From: Prochlorococcus sp. AG-347-E23
GTDB lineage: Bacteria; Cyanobacteriota; Cyanobacteriia; PCC-6307; Cyanobiaceae
Length of the DNA: 64,000 bases
NCBI GenBank assembly: GCA_003281685.1
Contig: QCBH01000006.1
Coordinates: 18,109-82,108, forward strand
Reading direction: 5' to 3'
Under the pieces are notes generated by a model, which searched no databases, was not told the origin of the DNA, and saw only the letters and a program-made list of their open reading frames with translations. Position numbers and translations under genes: made by a program. Shown here in pieces: positions 48,927 to 58,066 of this stretch. Numbering within the stretch: position 1 is the stretch's first letter; the number at the start of each line of letters is the position of its first letter.

Positions 48927-49721
48927 ATGAAAAATTATTCATCTTTACGAATTGGAGGAAAACAATTTTCCAGTAGATTAATGCTGGGTACTGGTAAATA
49001 CAAATCTACCCAAGATATGGTAGAAAGTTTGTCTAATTCTGAAACTGAAATTATAACCGTCGCTATTAGAAGAATTAAAAATGTTCAGAACGGAGAAAAT
49101 TTACTCGAAAAGATCAACTGGAAAAAATACTGGATGCTTCCTAATACAGCTGGTTGTGTTAATTCCGATGAGGCAGTCAGAATAGCAATTTTGGGTAGAG
49201 AGCTTGCAAAATTGGCTGGTCAAGAAGAAAATAATTTTGTGAAGTTAGAAGTTATTCCTGACAAAAAGTATTTGCTACCAGATCCAATAGAAACACTTAA
49301 AGCTGCCGAAATTTTAATAAAAAAGGGTTTTGCTGTACTTCCCTATATCAATGCAGATCCTATTCTTGCAAAAAAACTTGAAGAAATAGGTTGTGCAACC
49401 GTAATGCCGTTGGGCTCGCCTATAGGCTCCGGGCAAGGTTTATTAAATTTATCAAATATAGGGATAATTATTGAGAATGCAAAAGTGCCAGTAATAATTG
49501 ACGCAGGAATTGGGGTGCCTAGTGAAGCTTCTCAAGCTATGGAAATTGGAGCTGATGGTGTCTTAATCAATAGTGCAATAGCACAAGCTAAAAATCCTCC
49601 CTTAATGGCTCAAGCGGTAAATTATGGTGTGAAGGCTGGCAGGCAAGCTTTTCTGGCAGGAAGAATTAAAAAACAAGACTTTGCAGTAGCAAGTTCACCG
49701 GAAAAAAACATATCTATATAA
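48927..49721 (+). CDS. thiG: thiazole synthase ThiG
   Basis: ThiG makes the thiazole phosphate of thiamine from deoxyxylulose phosphate, dehydroglycine and ThiS thiocarboxylate. The 264-residue TIM barrel shows [20 protein letters not shown] near residue 14 and [17 protein letters not shown]. The Schiff-base Lys is in [17 protein letters not shown], followed by [14 protein letters not shown] and the phosphate-binding [16 protein letters not shown] and [12 protein letters not shown]. The start is ATG, two bases after the TPR gene. An inverted repeat starting at the stop codon may terminate the transcript. thiS and thiO are not in the window. Confidence 0.96.
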   Translation: MKNYSSLRIGGKQFSSRLMLGTGKYKSTQDMVESLSNSETEIITVAIRRIKNVQNGENLLEKINWKKYWMLPNTAGCVNSDEAVRIAILGRELAKLAGQEENNFVKLEVIPDKKYLLPDPIETLKAAEILIKKGFAVLPYINADPILAKKLEEIGCATVMPLGSPIGSGQGLLNLSNIGIIIENAKVPVIIDAGIGVPSEASQAMEIGADGVLINSAIAQAKNPPLMAQAVNYGVKAGRQAFLAGRIKKQDFAVASSPEKNISI

Positions 49722-49756
49722 TTCTCTGAATTGAGCAAATTTTAAAAAGAGAATTA
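49719..49756 (+). terminator. possible terminator hairpin after thiG
   Basis: A perfect 9-bp inverted repeat (TAATTCTCT at 49719-49727 and AGAGAATTA at 49748-49756) begins at the thiG stop codon. The 20-base loop can add an inner AATT pair. A T-rich stretch follows from about 49761. The stem is AT-rich, so as an intrinsic terminator it would be weak. Confidence 0.35.
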
Positions 49757-49860
49757 AAAACTTATTATTTTATTTATCGTATTAAGAAAGAAGATTTGAA
49801 ACTATTTACAATGTTTTTTCGCAAATTGGAAGCACACTGTAGTAATTTAATAAATATATT

Positions 49861-49887
49861 ATGAATCTATTAATTCTGGAGTTCTGA
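49861..49887 (+). CDS. possible 8-codon leader ORF ahead of sqdB
   Basis: ATG at 49861 opens a frame of eight codons (MNLLILEF) that ends with TGA at 49885-49887, directly abutting the GTG of sqdB. The codons are not unusual in composition. If transcribed and translated, termination would place a ribosome exactly at the sqdB start and beside its GGAG site, which lies inside this mini-ORF. It could equally be chance, since an AT-rich start such as TATATT just upstream might place the transcript start inside it. Confidence 0.3.
   Translation: MNLLILEF
49878..49881 (+). promoter_or_regulatory. Shine-Dalgarno site for sqdB
   Basis: GGAG lies six bases before the GTG at 49888, at good spacing. 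Most genes in this window have no clear Shine-Dalgarno site, so this one supports choosing GTG at 49888 as the sqdB start. Confidence 0.6.
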
Positions 49888-51081
49888 GTGAAAGTTATTG
49901 TTCTTGGTGGAGATGGTTTTTGCGGTTGGCCTTGTGCGGTGAATTTAGCAGAGCAAAATCATGATGTAATTATTGTAGACAATTTAAGTCGTAGAAAAAT
50001 CGATATTGATCTAGAGGTAGAGTCTTTAACTCCAATTGCTTCGATAACAGAACGACTTTCTGCATGGGAAGAAATTGGAGGCAAGCCCATGAGATTTCTT
50101 AACATGGATATCTCTAAACAATATCAAAAATTACTCAATTTACTAATTGATGAAAAACCAGATTCTGTTATCCATTTTGCAGAACAAAGAGCAGCACCTT
50201 ACTCGATGAAATCTAGTTTTACCAAAAGATATACAGTAGATAATAATGTCAATGGCACCCATAACCTTCTTGCTGCAATTGTAGAGAGTAATTTAGATAT
50301 TCACGTTGTACATTTAGGAACAATGGGAGTTTACGGATATGGATCACATAGAGGCGCAACAATTCCAGAAGGTTATCTAAAAGTTGAAGTTCCACAACCA
50401 GATGGAAGCCGCTTTGAAGAAGAAATATTACACCCTGCCAGTCCTGGTAGTGTTTACCATATGACCAAAACTTTAGATCAATTATTGTTTCTTTACTACA
50501 ACAAAAATGATCTTGTTAGGATTACTGATTTACATCAAGGCATTGTTTGGGGAACAAATACAGAAGCAACTTTAAAAGATCCTAGATTAACAAACCGATT
50601 TGACTATGACGGAGATTATGGAACTGTTCTCAACAGATTTCTAATGCAAGCTGCAATTGGATACCCATTAAGTGTACATGGCACAGGGGGGCAAACAAGA
50701 GCCTTTATTCATATAAAAGACTCTGTGAAATGTGTACAACTTGCTCTTGAAAATCCCCCAAAACCTGGAGAGAGAGTAAAAATCTTTAATCAAATGACTG
50801 AAAGTCATCAAGTTGGAGAACTAGCTAAAAAAGTTGCGTCTCTAACAGATGCTGATATCAATTATTTGCCAAATCCAAGAAATGAAGCAGTAGAAAATGA
50901 TCTAATTGTTGATAATAAATGCTTTATAGAATTAGGTTTAAACCCAACGACTCTTGATAATGGTTTGTTAGAAGAAGTTGTTGAAGTTGCTAAAAAATAC
51001 TCCAATAGATGTGATCTTAAGCGAATACCTTGCGTTTCATCCTGGACTAAAAAACAAGCTGAAGCTATAAAGACTAATTAA
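49888..51081 (+). CDS. sqdB: UDP-sulfoquinovose synthase
   Basis: SqdB converts UDP-glucose and sulfite to UDP-sulfoquinovose, the head-group donor for the sulfolipid SQDG. The 397-residue SDR-type protein has the NAD loop VIVLGGDGFCGWPCAVNLA at the N terminus, SVIHFAEQRAAPYSMKSSF and HLGTMGVYGYGSHRGA. The catalytic pair is in PGSVYHMTKTLDQLL (YxxxK), followed by QGIVWGTNTEATLKDPRL. These are diagnostic of SqdB. The start is GTG at 49888, backed by a GGAG site. It is 27 bases before sqdX, so the two form an operon. Sulfolipid spares phosphate, a known Prochlorococcus strategy. Confidence 0.97.
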   Translation: MKVIVLGGDGFCGWPCAVNLAEQNHDVIIVDNLSRRKIDIDLEVESLTPIASITERLSAWEEIGGKPMRFLNMDISKQYQKLLNLLIDEKPDSVIHFAEQRAAPYSMKSSFTKRYTVDNNVNGTHNLLAAIVESNLDIHVVHLGTMGVYGYGSHRGATIPEGYLKVEVPQPDGSRFEEEILHPASPGSVYHMTKTLDQLLFLYYNKNDLVRITDLHQGIVWGTNTEATLKDPRLTNRFDYDGDYGTVLNRFLMQAAIGYPLSVHGTGGQTRAFIHIKDSVKCVQLALENPPKPGERVKIFNQMTESHQVGELAKKVASLTDADINYLPNPRNEAVENDLIVDNKCFIELGLNPTTLDNGLLEEVVEVAKKYSNRCDLKRIPCVSSWTKKQAEAIKTN

Positions 51082-51108
51082 AATTTCTGAAATAATTAAC
51101 TTAAGAAA

Positions 51109-52242
51109 GTGAAAATTGCATTGTTTACTGAAACTTTTTTACCCAAAGTTGACGGCATAGTCACAAGACTGACTAAAACGATTGAATTTTTAATAAAAAA
51201 TGGTGATGAAGTTATAATTTTTTGTCCAGAGGGATGTCCAGATTCATATAAGGGTGCAACTGTAGTCGGAGTTGCTGCAATGCCATTACCCTTATACCCA
51301 GAGTTAAAGCTTGGTTTGCCAGGTCCTGCAGTCTCAGAAAAGTTAGAAAAATTTAACCCTGATTTGATACATGTCGTTAACCCAGCTGTACTTGGCTTAG
51401 GTGGCATATGGCTGGCAAAAACTAACAATATTCCTTTGATTGCTAGTTACCATACTCATCTTCCAAAATATCTAGAACATTACGGTATGGGTATGTTAGA
51501 ACCACTTTTGTGGGAATTACTTAAAGCAGCACATAATCAAGCCTTGTTAAATTTATGTACTTCCACCGCTATGGTAAATGAGTTAAAAGATAAAGGTATT
51601 CAACGGACTGCTCTATGGCAAAGGGGAGTAGATACTTACAGTTTCAGACCAGATTTGAGAAGTGAGAAAATGAGAGAAAAATTATTTGGAGAATATAAAG
51701 ACGCTAAATACCTATTGATCTATGTAGGAAGATTATCAGCAGAAAAACAAATTGAAAGAATTAAGCCAGTCTTAGAAAGTATTCCTAATGCTTGCCTAGC
51801 ACTTGTAGGCGACGGACCATATAGAAACCAGCTTGAAAAAATCTTCGAAAATACCAAAACTAATTTCATAGGATATTTATCTGGCGATGAACTAGCTAGC
51901 GCCTATGCCTCAGGAGATATATTTTTATTTCCATCCAGTACAGAAACACTTGGGTTAGTTTTACTAGAAGCAATGGCGGCTGGATGTCCAGTTATCGGCG
52001 CCAACAAGGGGGGGATTCCAGATATTATTAGCGATGGGATTAATGGTTGTTTATATGATCCTGATGAAAAAGATAATGGGGAACAAAGTTTGATTGAAGC
52101 GACAAAAAAAATTCTTGAGAATGAAGATAAAAGAGGAGTTATGAGGAAAGAGGCGCGAACTGAAGCAGAAAAATGGGATTGGAATCAAGCAACGTTACAA
52201 CTGCAAAATTATTATTCAGATACTCTCAAAAAAATAGTTTAA
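51109..52242 (+). CDS. sqdX: sulfoquinovosyltransferase SqdX
   Basis: SqdX transfers sulfoquinovose from UDP-sulfoquinovose to diacylglycerol at the membrane, completing SQDG. The 377-residue protein is a family 4 glycosyltransferase. It has an N-terminal KIALFTETFLPKVDGIVTRL, the acceptor-domain IASYHTHLPKYLEHYGMGM, QRGVDTYSF, and the donor site YVGRLSAEKQIERI. The ExxxxxxxE pair is in STETLGLVLLEAMAAGCPVI. The start is GTG at 51109. It is immediately downstream of sqdB, which makes the assignment firm. Confidence 0.95.
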   Translation: MKIALFTETFLPKVDGIVTRLTKTIEFLIKNGDEVIIFCPEGCPDSYKGATVVGVAAMPLPLYPELKLGLPGPAVSEKLEKFNPDLIHVVNPAVLGLGGIWLAKTNNIPLIASYHTHLPKYLEHYGMGMLEPLLWELLKAAHNQALLNLCTSTAMVNELKDKGIQRTALWQRGVDTYSFRPDLRSEKMREKLFGEYKDAKYLLIYVGRLSAEKQIERIKPVLESIPNACLALVGDGPYRNQLEKIFENTKTNFIGYLSGDELASAYASGDIFLFPSSTETLGLVLLEAMAAGCPVIGANKGGIPDIISDGINGCLYDPDEKDNGEQSLIEATKKILENEDKRGVMRKEARTEAEKWDWNQATLQLQNYYSDTLKKIV

Positions 52243-52254
52243 ACTTAACCTTAA

Positions 52255-52503
52255 TTATGCTACGTGGGGAGGCGTAGGATTGCTATACGAAGTCAAAGGA
52301 AGTATTAGAGTAGCGATATTTTGATTTTTTTCAGGCCTTTTTTTCTTTGAGAATTTTTTACCAAAAGGTACTCTTATAACATTAGTTCCCTCAATGGCAC
52401 AAATATTTGAATTATCTCCAGAAAAATTATTAACAAAATTTGGTAAGTCGACGTTTTTTACTGGCAGATGCTTAACATTCCCAGATTTGAAATCTTTGGT
52501 CAT
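52255..52503 (-). CDS. small hypothetical protein, 82 aa
   Basis: I do not recognise a family. From the ATG at 52503 the protein is MTKDFKSGNVKHLPVKNVDLPNF and onward, with a basic central patch (VPFGKKFSKKKRPEKNQ) and a C-terminal LPLTSYSNPTPPHVA. A longer frame from a GTG at 52596 would add 31 hydrophobic-aromatic residues read from AT-rich spacer, which I reject. It has no membrane segment. It converges on sqdX with 12 bases between stops and lies downstream of gcvP. It is probably restricted to marine picocyanobacteria. Confidence 0.6.
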   Translation of the reverse strand: MTKDFKSGNVKHLPVKNVDLPNFVNNFSGDNSNICAIEGTNVIRVPFGKKFSKKKRPEKNQNIATLILPLTSYSNPTPPHVA

Positions 52504-52634
52504 AGCTTCAAATACCCCAAAAAAAATTTGATGCTCGAATATATTAATAAAAAAATTTAAAAAAATTCTATAAGAAAATATTAAATTTTTATTCACATTG
52601 ATAATAACTAAGCAAATACAAAAACGCTAGTCCT

Positions 52635-55544
52635 TTAAGCACATTTTTTTTCTTCTACAGTCTCTCCTTTATTTACATTACAAGAACAAATTAAATTGCG
52701 ATCACCATATGCATTATCGATTCTAGAAACTGAAGACCAAAACTTAATAGTTGTTGGAGATTTATAAGGAAAAGAAGCTTTTTCTTTTGAATAAGGATAC
52801 TGCCAATTATCAGAAATTAACTCTTTCAGCGTATGCGGAGCATTGCTTATTACATTATTTTTATTTAGTTCAATATTATTTTCTATTTCGCTGATTTCTT
52901 CTCCAATTAATAGCATAGCCTCACAAAATCTATCCAATTCAGCCAAACTTTCACTTTCAGTAGGCTCTATCATTATGGTCTCTGGAACAGGCCAACTTAT
53001 AGTTGGGGCATGAAAACTATAATCTATTAATCGTTTAGCTAAATCATTTACACTCAAACCAGTTTTGGATTTTAAATCTCTAAAATCTAAGATACATTCA
53101 TGTGCGACAAAATTATTTTTTCCTTTATAAAGAATCTTGAATTTATGCTTTAAAGAATGTGCAATATAATTTGCAGATAGAATTGCATGCTTAGTTGCTT
53201 TCCTTAAACCACTAAGACCAGCCATTTTTATGTACATCCAACTTATTGGGAGAATACTTGCACTCCCATGCTTAGCAGAAGATACATAATTAAAACTATT
53301 AGATAAATTATTATCCATTAAAGAATGAGTAGGAAGAAATGGGCTTAAAGTTTCTGAAGCAGCTACTGGTCCTACTCCTGGTCCACCACCTCCATGTGGA
53401 ATACAGAATGTTTTATGTAAATTCAAATGACAAACATCAACACCATAGTTACCGGGTTTGCATAATCCAACCTGAGCATTCAAATTTGCTCCATCTAAAT
53501 AAACAAATCCTCCAACAGAATGAATTAAGTCACATATTTTTCTGATTTGCAATTCAAAAACTCCATGAGTAGATGGGTAAGTCAACATTAGGGCTCCTAT
53601 TTGGTTATCAAATTTCTTGACCTTGATCGACAAATCTTGAAAATCAATATTTCCTTCGTCATCACATTCAACCGTTAAAACATCAAATCCTGCCATAACT
53701 GCACTAGCAGGATTTGTTCCATGAGCACTTTTAGGAATTAAACATTTTTTTCTTGAAAGTTCACCTTTTGATTCAAAATAAGAATTTATTGCCAATAATC
53801 CTGCAAACTCTCCCTGAGAGCCTGCATTTGGTTGAAAAGAAACTGATTTTAAACCAACAATATCACTTATCCAGTTTTCTAAGTCAGATATTATTTTTGA
53901 ATAGCCCTTAGTTTGATCTAGTGGAGAAAAAGGATGAATAGAAGATAAATTAGCCCAAGAGACTGGATTTAACTCTGCTGCAGAGTTTAACTTCATGGTA
54001 CAGCTTCCTAATGGCATCATTCCGTCTACCAGAGAAAAATCTTTTTCAGCAAGTCGGAATATATATCTCATTAATTCAGTTTCACTTTGGTTATTTGTAA
54101 ATATATCTTGCTGCATCCATTCACTGGATCTCAAAGATAAACCTTCAAGATGAAATCTTTTATTAAATTTTATATGCTCTAAATCTTCTTTTTTTTCTAT
54201 AAGGTTTGCTATGAAAGTCAAAATATCTTTGATTTCTTTCTCATTACTAAGCTCATCTAAAGAGATCCCAAAACCAGTTGAATTTTCAATAGTTGATCCC
54301 AACGGCAAAATTCTTAAGTTATACCCATTCTTTAAAGCTTCATTATGGATCCTCGGGGAGTGCTCAGAATAAACATCAACACTATCAAATCTAATCCCAT
54401 TAGGAATATCAAAACCTAAATCAGCTAAACATGATTCTAAATTTAGTCTCAACTCCACTAATCTCTTCGCAATTTGCATTAATCCTGAGGATCCATGATA
54501 AATAGCATAAAAAGAAGAAATTATGGCTAATAAAGACTGAGCAGTACAAATATTACTAGTGGCCTTTTCCCTTCTAATATGTTGCTCTCTTGTTTGCAAT
54601 GCTAGTCTTAAAGACTTTTCTCCATTTTTGGAGAGGGTTTGCCCAACAATTCTTCCGGGTATCAGCCTTTTATATTTTTCGCTACAGGCAAAAAATGCTG
54701 CATGGGGGCCACCAAAACCCATTGGAACACCAAATCTTTGCATACTACCCACTGCTACATCAACACCAAATTCAGAAATTGGTTTAATTAAAACTTGTGC
54801 AAGTGGATCAATAGATGCCGTTACAATAATTTCTGATCTATGTGCTTGAGATATTAAAAATGTAGGATCAAATAATTGCCCATTTTTTCCGGGTAATTGC
54901 AACAAAATTCCAAAAACATCATCATGATTAGGAAAATTGCTTTGAGTAAAGCGTTTTAAGGATATTCCTAAAGGTTTTGCTCTGGTTTGTAGAACATTAA
55001 AAGTATGATCAAAAACATTTGATTCCACTAAGTACACTTTTGAAGATTTATTTTTTCTTGCCGCAAAACTCATTGCCATAGCTTCTGCAGCAGCAGTGCC
55101 CTCATCTAATAAAGATGCATTGGCGACCGGGAATCCTGTTAATTCACAAACAATGGTCTGAAAATTAAATAGAGCTTCTAATCTTCCTTGTGCAATTTCT
55201 GCTTGATATGGAGTATAGGACGTGTACCATCTTGGATTTTCAAGAACATGTCTTTGGATTAATTTAGGCATGTGATTGTCATAATAACCAAGGCCTATTA
55301 GTGATCTCATTTTGATATTTTTCTTCGCAATCTCTTCTAATTCGTTTAGAGCATCAATTTCTGAACAACCCTGGGGCAATATTTCTGAAGATTTATCTTT
55401 AAGCTGAATATCTTCAGGAATAACTTGGTTTATAAATTGATCAATATTATTAAAACCAAGCTTGTTTAGCATACTTCTCTCATCATTATCTCCTAACCCC
55501 AGATGCCTATCTATAAACAAATCGGAACCAAATTTAGATGACAT
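52635..55544 (-). CDS. gcvP: glycine dehydrogenase (decarboxylating), GcvP
   Basis: GcvP is the P protein of the glycine cleavage system. It decarboxylates glycine and loads the aminomethyl group onto GcvH, which matters for photorespiratory glycine. The 969-residue length is the fused single-chain form. The PLP lysine is in HLNLHKTFCIPHGGGGPGVG near residue 705. Other signatures are FRDRHLGL-type sequence (DLFIDRHLGLGDNDE) at the start, SYTPYQAEIAQGRLEAL, and MIEPTESESLAELDRFC. The C terminus is Cys-containing. The start is ATG at 55544, 45 bases downstream of gcvH. gcvT is not in the window. Confidence 0.98.
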   Translation of the reverse strand: MSSKFGSDLFIDRHLGLGDNDERSMLNKLGFNNIDQFINQVIPEDIQLKDKSSEILPQGCSEIDALNELEEIAKKNIKMRSLIGLGYYDNHMPKLIQRHVLENPRWYTSYTPYQAEIAQGRLEALFNFQTIVCELTGFPVANASLLDEGTAAAEAMAMSFAARKNKSSKVYLVESNVFDHTFNVLQTRAKPLGISLKRFTQSNFPNHDDVFGILLQLPGKNGQLFDPTFLISQAHRSEIIVTASIDPLAQVLIKPISEFGVDVAVGSMQRFGVPMGFGGPHAAFFACSEKYKRLIPGRIVGQTLSKNGEKSLRLALQTREQHIRREKATSNICTAQSLLAIISSFYAIYHGSSGLMQIAKRLVELRLNLESCLADLGFDIPNGIRFDSVDVYSEHSPRIHNEALKNGYNLRILPLGSTIENSTGFGISLDELSNEKEIKDILTFIANLIEKKEDLEHIKFNKRFHLEGLSLRSSEWMQQDIFTNNQSETELMRYIFRLAEKDFSLVDGMMPLGSCTMKLNSAAELNPVSWANLSSIHPFSPLDQTKGYSKIISDLENWISDIVGLKSVSFQPNAGSQGEFAGLLAINSYFESKGELSRKKCLIPKSAHGTNPASAVMAGFDVLTVECDDEGNIDFQDLSIKVKKFDNQIGALMLTYPSTHGVFELQIRKICDLIHSVGGFVYLDGANLNAQVGLCKPGNYGVDVCHLNLHKTFCIPHGGGGPGVGPVAASETLSPFLPTHSLMDNNLSNSFNYVSSAKHGSASILPISWMYIKMAGLSGLRKATKHAILSANYIAHSLKHKFKILYKGKNNFVAHECILDFRDLKSKTGLSVNDLAKRLIDYSFHAPTISWPVPETIMIEPTESESLAELDRFCEAMLLIGEEISEIENNIELNKNNVISNAPHTLKELISDNWQYPYSKEKASFPYKSPTTIKFWSSVSRIDNAYGDRNLICSCNVNKGETVEEKKCA

Positions 55545-55589
55545 ATTTAAATATTTTTCTTTAAAATAGCTCTTTTTTAAAAGTTTGCC

Positions 55590-55979
55590 TCATTTTGGTA
55601 CAACCTTTGATTGATATTCATCAGAAGTCATCAAATCAGCAATTGATACTTCTGATTCTGGCTTCAAAATGACTAACCAACCTTCTCCAATCGGATCATT
55701 CTGTAAAAGCTCAGGGTTATCAATAACACTTTCATTTACAGATACTATTTCCCCTGAAAAAGGCAGGTAGACTTCCTCAACGGCCTTAACAGATTCTATT
55801 GTTCCAAAAGTCTCACCTTTTTTTAAAGTATTCCCTTGATCAGCTAACTCAACAAAAACAATATCTCCTAGTTGATCTATAGCAAATTCACTAACTCCAA
55901 TTTTTAACAATCCATTTTCTTCCAAGACATACTCATGGGTATCAGCATAGTTAAGGTTGTCTGGAAACTGGTAAGACAT
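55590..55979 (-). CDS. gcvH: glycine cleavage system H protein
   Basis: GcvH is the lipoyl carrier that shuttles the aminomethyl group between GcvP, GcvT and the dihydrolipoamide dehydrogenase. The 129-residue protein shows YADTHEYVLEENGLLKIGVS, the LGDIVFVELADQGNTLKKGE strand pair, and the lipoylation Lys in FGTIESVKAVEEVYLPFSGE at about residue 65. DPIGEGWLVILKPESEV follows. The start is ATG at 55979, two bases after the preceding gene stops, so it is translated from the same mRNA as the lyase-like gene. Confidence 0.97.
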   Translation of the reverse strand: MSYQFPDNLNYADTHEYVLEENGLLKIGVSEFAIDQLGDIVFVELADQGNTLKKGETFGTIESVKAVEEVYLPFSGEIVSVNESVIDNPELLQNDPIGEGWLVILKPESEVSIADLMTSDEYQSKVVPK

Positions 55980-55981
55980 AA

Positions 55982-57274
55982 TTAAGTTGATAAAGAAATT
56001 AGAGAATCCTTTGAAATTAATTTTTCCTCTAATAACTCAGATAATAATTGAATTAGTGCAATTTTGATGTGAGCTATGTGAGAACCACCTTGAACAAAAA
56101 TATTGTAAGGATCTCTTAGAGGAGCATCAGCAGAAAATTCACTTGTACTACCTTCAATAAATGTACCTCCTGCCATTAATAATTTTGAATCATATCCATC
56201 CATAGATGATGGAACAACATTAAGAAAAGAATCTACTGGTGAAGAATTTTGAAAAGATTGACAAACTTTTTGCACCAAAGCAGGATTATTCAATCTTACT
56301 GACTGAATAAGATCAGACCTATAAGTTGCTGGCTCTGGCAAAACCTTAAATCCCAAATTTTTAAAAACTGCTGCAACCATATCAGCGCCTTTTAGTGATT
56401 CGTTAACAATTTGTGGAGCTAAAAACAAACCCTGCAAGATTAATCTTCCTAATCCAAAATTTATTCCTGCAGATGAACCAATACCTGGTGAGGTTAATCT
56501 AGAACATGCCATCTCAACCAACTCTGCATCTCCTGCAACATATCCACCAGTAGGAACAATTGTCCCTCCCAAATTTTTAATCAATGATCCAGCAATTATA
56601 TTTGCCCCTTTAGAAATTGGTTCACTATCTTCAACAAGCTCCCCATAACAATTATCAACGAAACATATACATTTAGGATCAAGAGAGTGAATCAGATTAC
56701 AAATTTGCTCTATCTCATGATTCGTAAGAGATTTTCTCCAACTATATCCACAACTTTTTTGTATAAATACCAATTTGCATGAATTTTCTTGAAAAGAATT
56801 AACAATTTTTTCTTCAAAAGAATCAAAATTCTCGCAGATATTTATTTGCTTATATTCAATCTCAAAATCTTTAAGTGAACCTTTACCTCCTCCCCTTATT
56901 CCTATCACTTCTTCTAACGTATCATATGGTTGTCCTGTAAGAGATAACATCACATCTCGAGGCCTAAGAATTCCAAATAAGACAGAACTTATTGCATGTG
57001 TTCCACTTACAAATTGCATCCTCACAGCTGCCTTTTCAGCTAGAAACAATCTTGCAAAAACCGCATCAATTTTTTCTCTAGATATATCACCGTGACCACT
57101 ACCAGAAGATTGATTGAAATGACTAGTAGAAACTTTTTCTTCCTTAAAAATTGTCAAAATATTTTCTAATTTCTTAAAAACCTGATTTGATCTTTCTTGA
57201 AAAACTTTACTCAAACTCTCTTCTATAGAAAGAACAGCGTTTTCAGCCAGTTTTAAGTTATTGTTTAGTGTCAT
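55982..57274 (-). CDS. methionine gamma-lyase-family PLP protein
   Basis: The 430-residue PLP-fold protein belongs to the family often labelled aluminium resistance or methionine gamma-lyase-like (distinct from MetB/MetC). It shows an N-terminal SGSGHGDISREKIDAVFARLF, LTGQPYDTLEEVIGIRG, FIQKSCGYSWRKSLT, VDNCYGELVEDSEPI, and the PLP Lys in AGSLIKNLGGTIVPTGGYV. The substrate is uncertain; the family is thought to cleave C-S bonds of sulfur amino acids. The start is ATG. It is two bases upstream of gcvH and 18 bases after the HTH-like gene, so it probably shares an operon with gcvHP. Confidence 0.85.
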   Translation of the reverse strand: MTLNNNLKLAENAVLSIEESLSKVFQERSNQVFKKLENILTIFKEEKVSTSHFNQSSGSGHGDISREKIDAVFARLFLAEKAAVRMQFVSGTHAISSVLFGILRPRDVMLSLTGQPYDTLEEVIGIRGGGKGSLKDFEIEYKQINICENFDSFEEKIVNSFQENSCKLVFIQKSCGYSWRKSLTNHEIEQICNLIHSLDPKCICFVDNCYGELVEDSEPISKGANIIAGSLIKNLGGTIVPTGGYVAGDAELVEMACSRLTSPGIGSSAGINFGLGRLILQGLFLAPQIVNESLKGADMVAAVFKNLGFKVLPEPATYRSDLIQSVRLNNPALVQKVCQSFQNSSPVDSFLNVVPSSMDGYDSKLLMAGGTFIEGSTSEFSADAPLRDPYNIFVQGGSHIAHIKIALIQLLSELLEEKLISKDSLISLST

Positions 57275-57292
57275 TAATTATAAAAACTCATA

Positions 57293-57991
57293 TTATTTTT
57301 CAGAAGCTAAATTTCTTAATTCTGCAAGAAAAGCATTAGGTCCCCTACCCTGAAAATATGAAAGTTTTTTTGAAGCCTCATATAAATCAAGTAGTTCTGC
57401 ATCTAATTCTTCTGCCGTATAATCTCTAATTCCTGCTATTACCTCAGCAAAACGTTCTCTGCGGGCAGATTTATTGACAGGATAAGCTTCCATTACCTGA
57501 ATTTTACATGATCTCCAAGCCTTATTCTGACAAAAATGCACTGAAAGAGCATCACTTAAAGCAGAAGCTTCTTCATCTTCTATGTACCAGTCAAAAGATG
57601 AAGGTAGAGATTTTAATCCTGAAAATATCTCGAATAACTCCCCGGCCGACAATGGATTACCAGAATCATTTTTTAGGGGTAATGCAGACTCTTCTAAAGA
57701 TTTCCATAACTCTGGGTAATCACTTTCAAAACGATCCCTGATTTTTTCTATACCTTGATCAAGAATCGTATTAACTTGAGCTAAAGCAAGAAAAACTTCA
57801 GGGCCTGGCGAAGATAACTTCCCGTTCCTAAGATTAGAAATTTGCGAATTATGAACTTTGCCTAAATCAAGAACTTCAGCAAGTAATGGCAAAACTCTAT
57901 GAGACCATCCATTTCTTTCATGCCAGAGGTGTATCAAATGAGCCATGGCCCTTCGACCTTTAGATAATTTATCGCGATATCCGAGACTCAC
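57293..57991 (-). CDS. hypothetical protein with possible HTH, 232 aa
   Basis: I do not recognise a named family. Residues 30-80 resemble an XRE-like helix-turn-helix: LLAEVLDLGKVHNSQISNLRNGKLSSPGPEVFLALAQV matches the pattern where the second helix reads SQISNLRNGK and a Pro precedes the next helix, in pieces of 20 residues or fewer. The rest is acidic and helical, with SSFDWYIEDEEASALSDALS, VMEAYPVNKSARRERFAEVI and EELDAELLDLYEASKKLS. No membrane segment is evident. The start is GTG at 57991, divergent from desC across 75 bases. It heads the lyase-gcvH-gcvP unit, so a regulator of that operon is possible. Confidence 0.7.
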   Translation of the reverse strand: MSLGYRDKLSKGRRAMAHLIHLWHERNGWSHRVLPLLAEVLDLGKVHNSQISNLRNGKLSSPGPEVFLALAQVNTILDQGIEKIRDRFESDYPELWKSLEESALPLKNDSGNPLSAGELFEIFSGLKSLPSSFDWYIEDEEASALSDALSVHFCQNKAWRSCKIQVMEAYPVNKSARRERFAEVIAGIRDYTAEELDAELLDLYEASKKLSYFQGRGPNAFLAELRNLASEK

Positions 57992-58066
57992 AGATAATTA
58001 AACTTATCAATAGTATAGTATGATAATATTACATATCGGTAATTTTGAAAATAGTATTTCAATATC

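Noticed and set aside
55545..58066. Glycine riboswitch near gcvH or gcvP
   Set aside because: The gaps upstream of gcvP (45 bases), gcvH (2 bases) and the operon (75 bases) are too short for the tandem aptamers, and no motif is visible.
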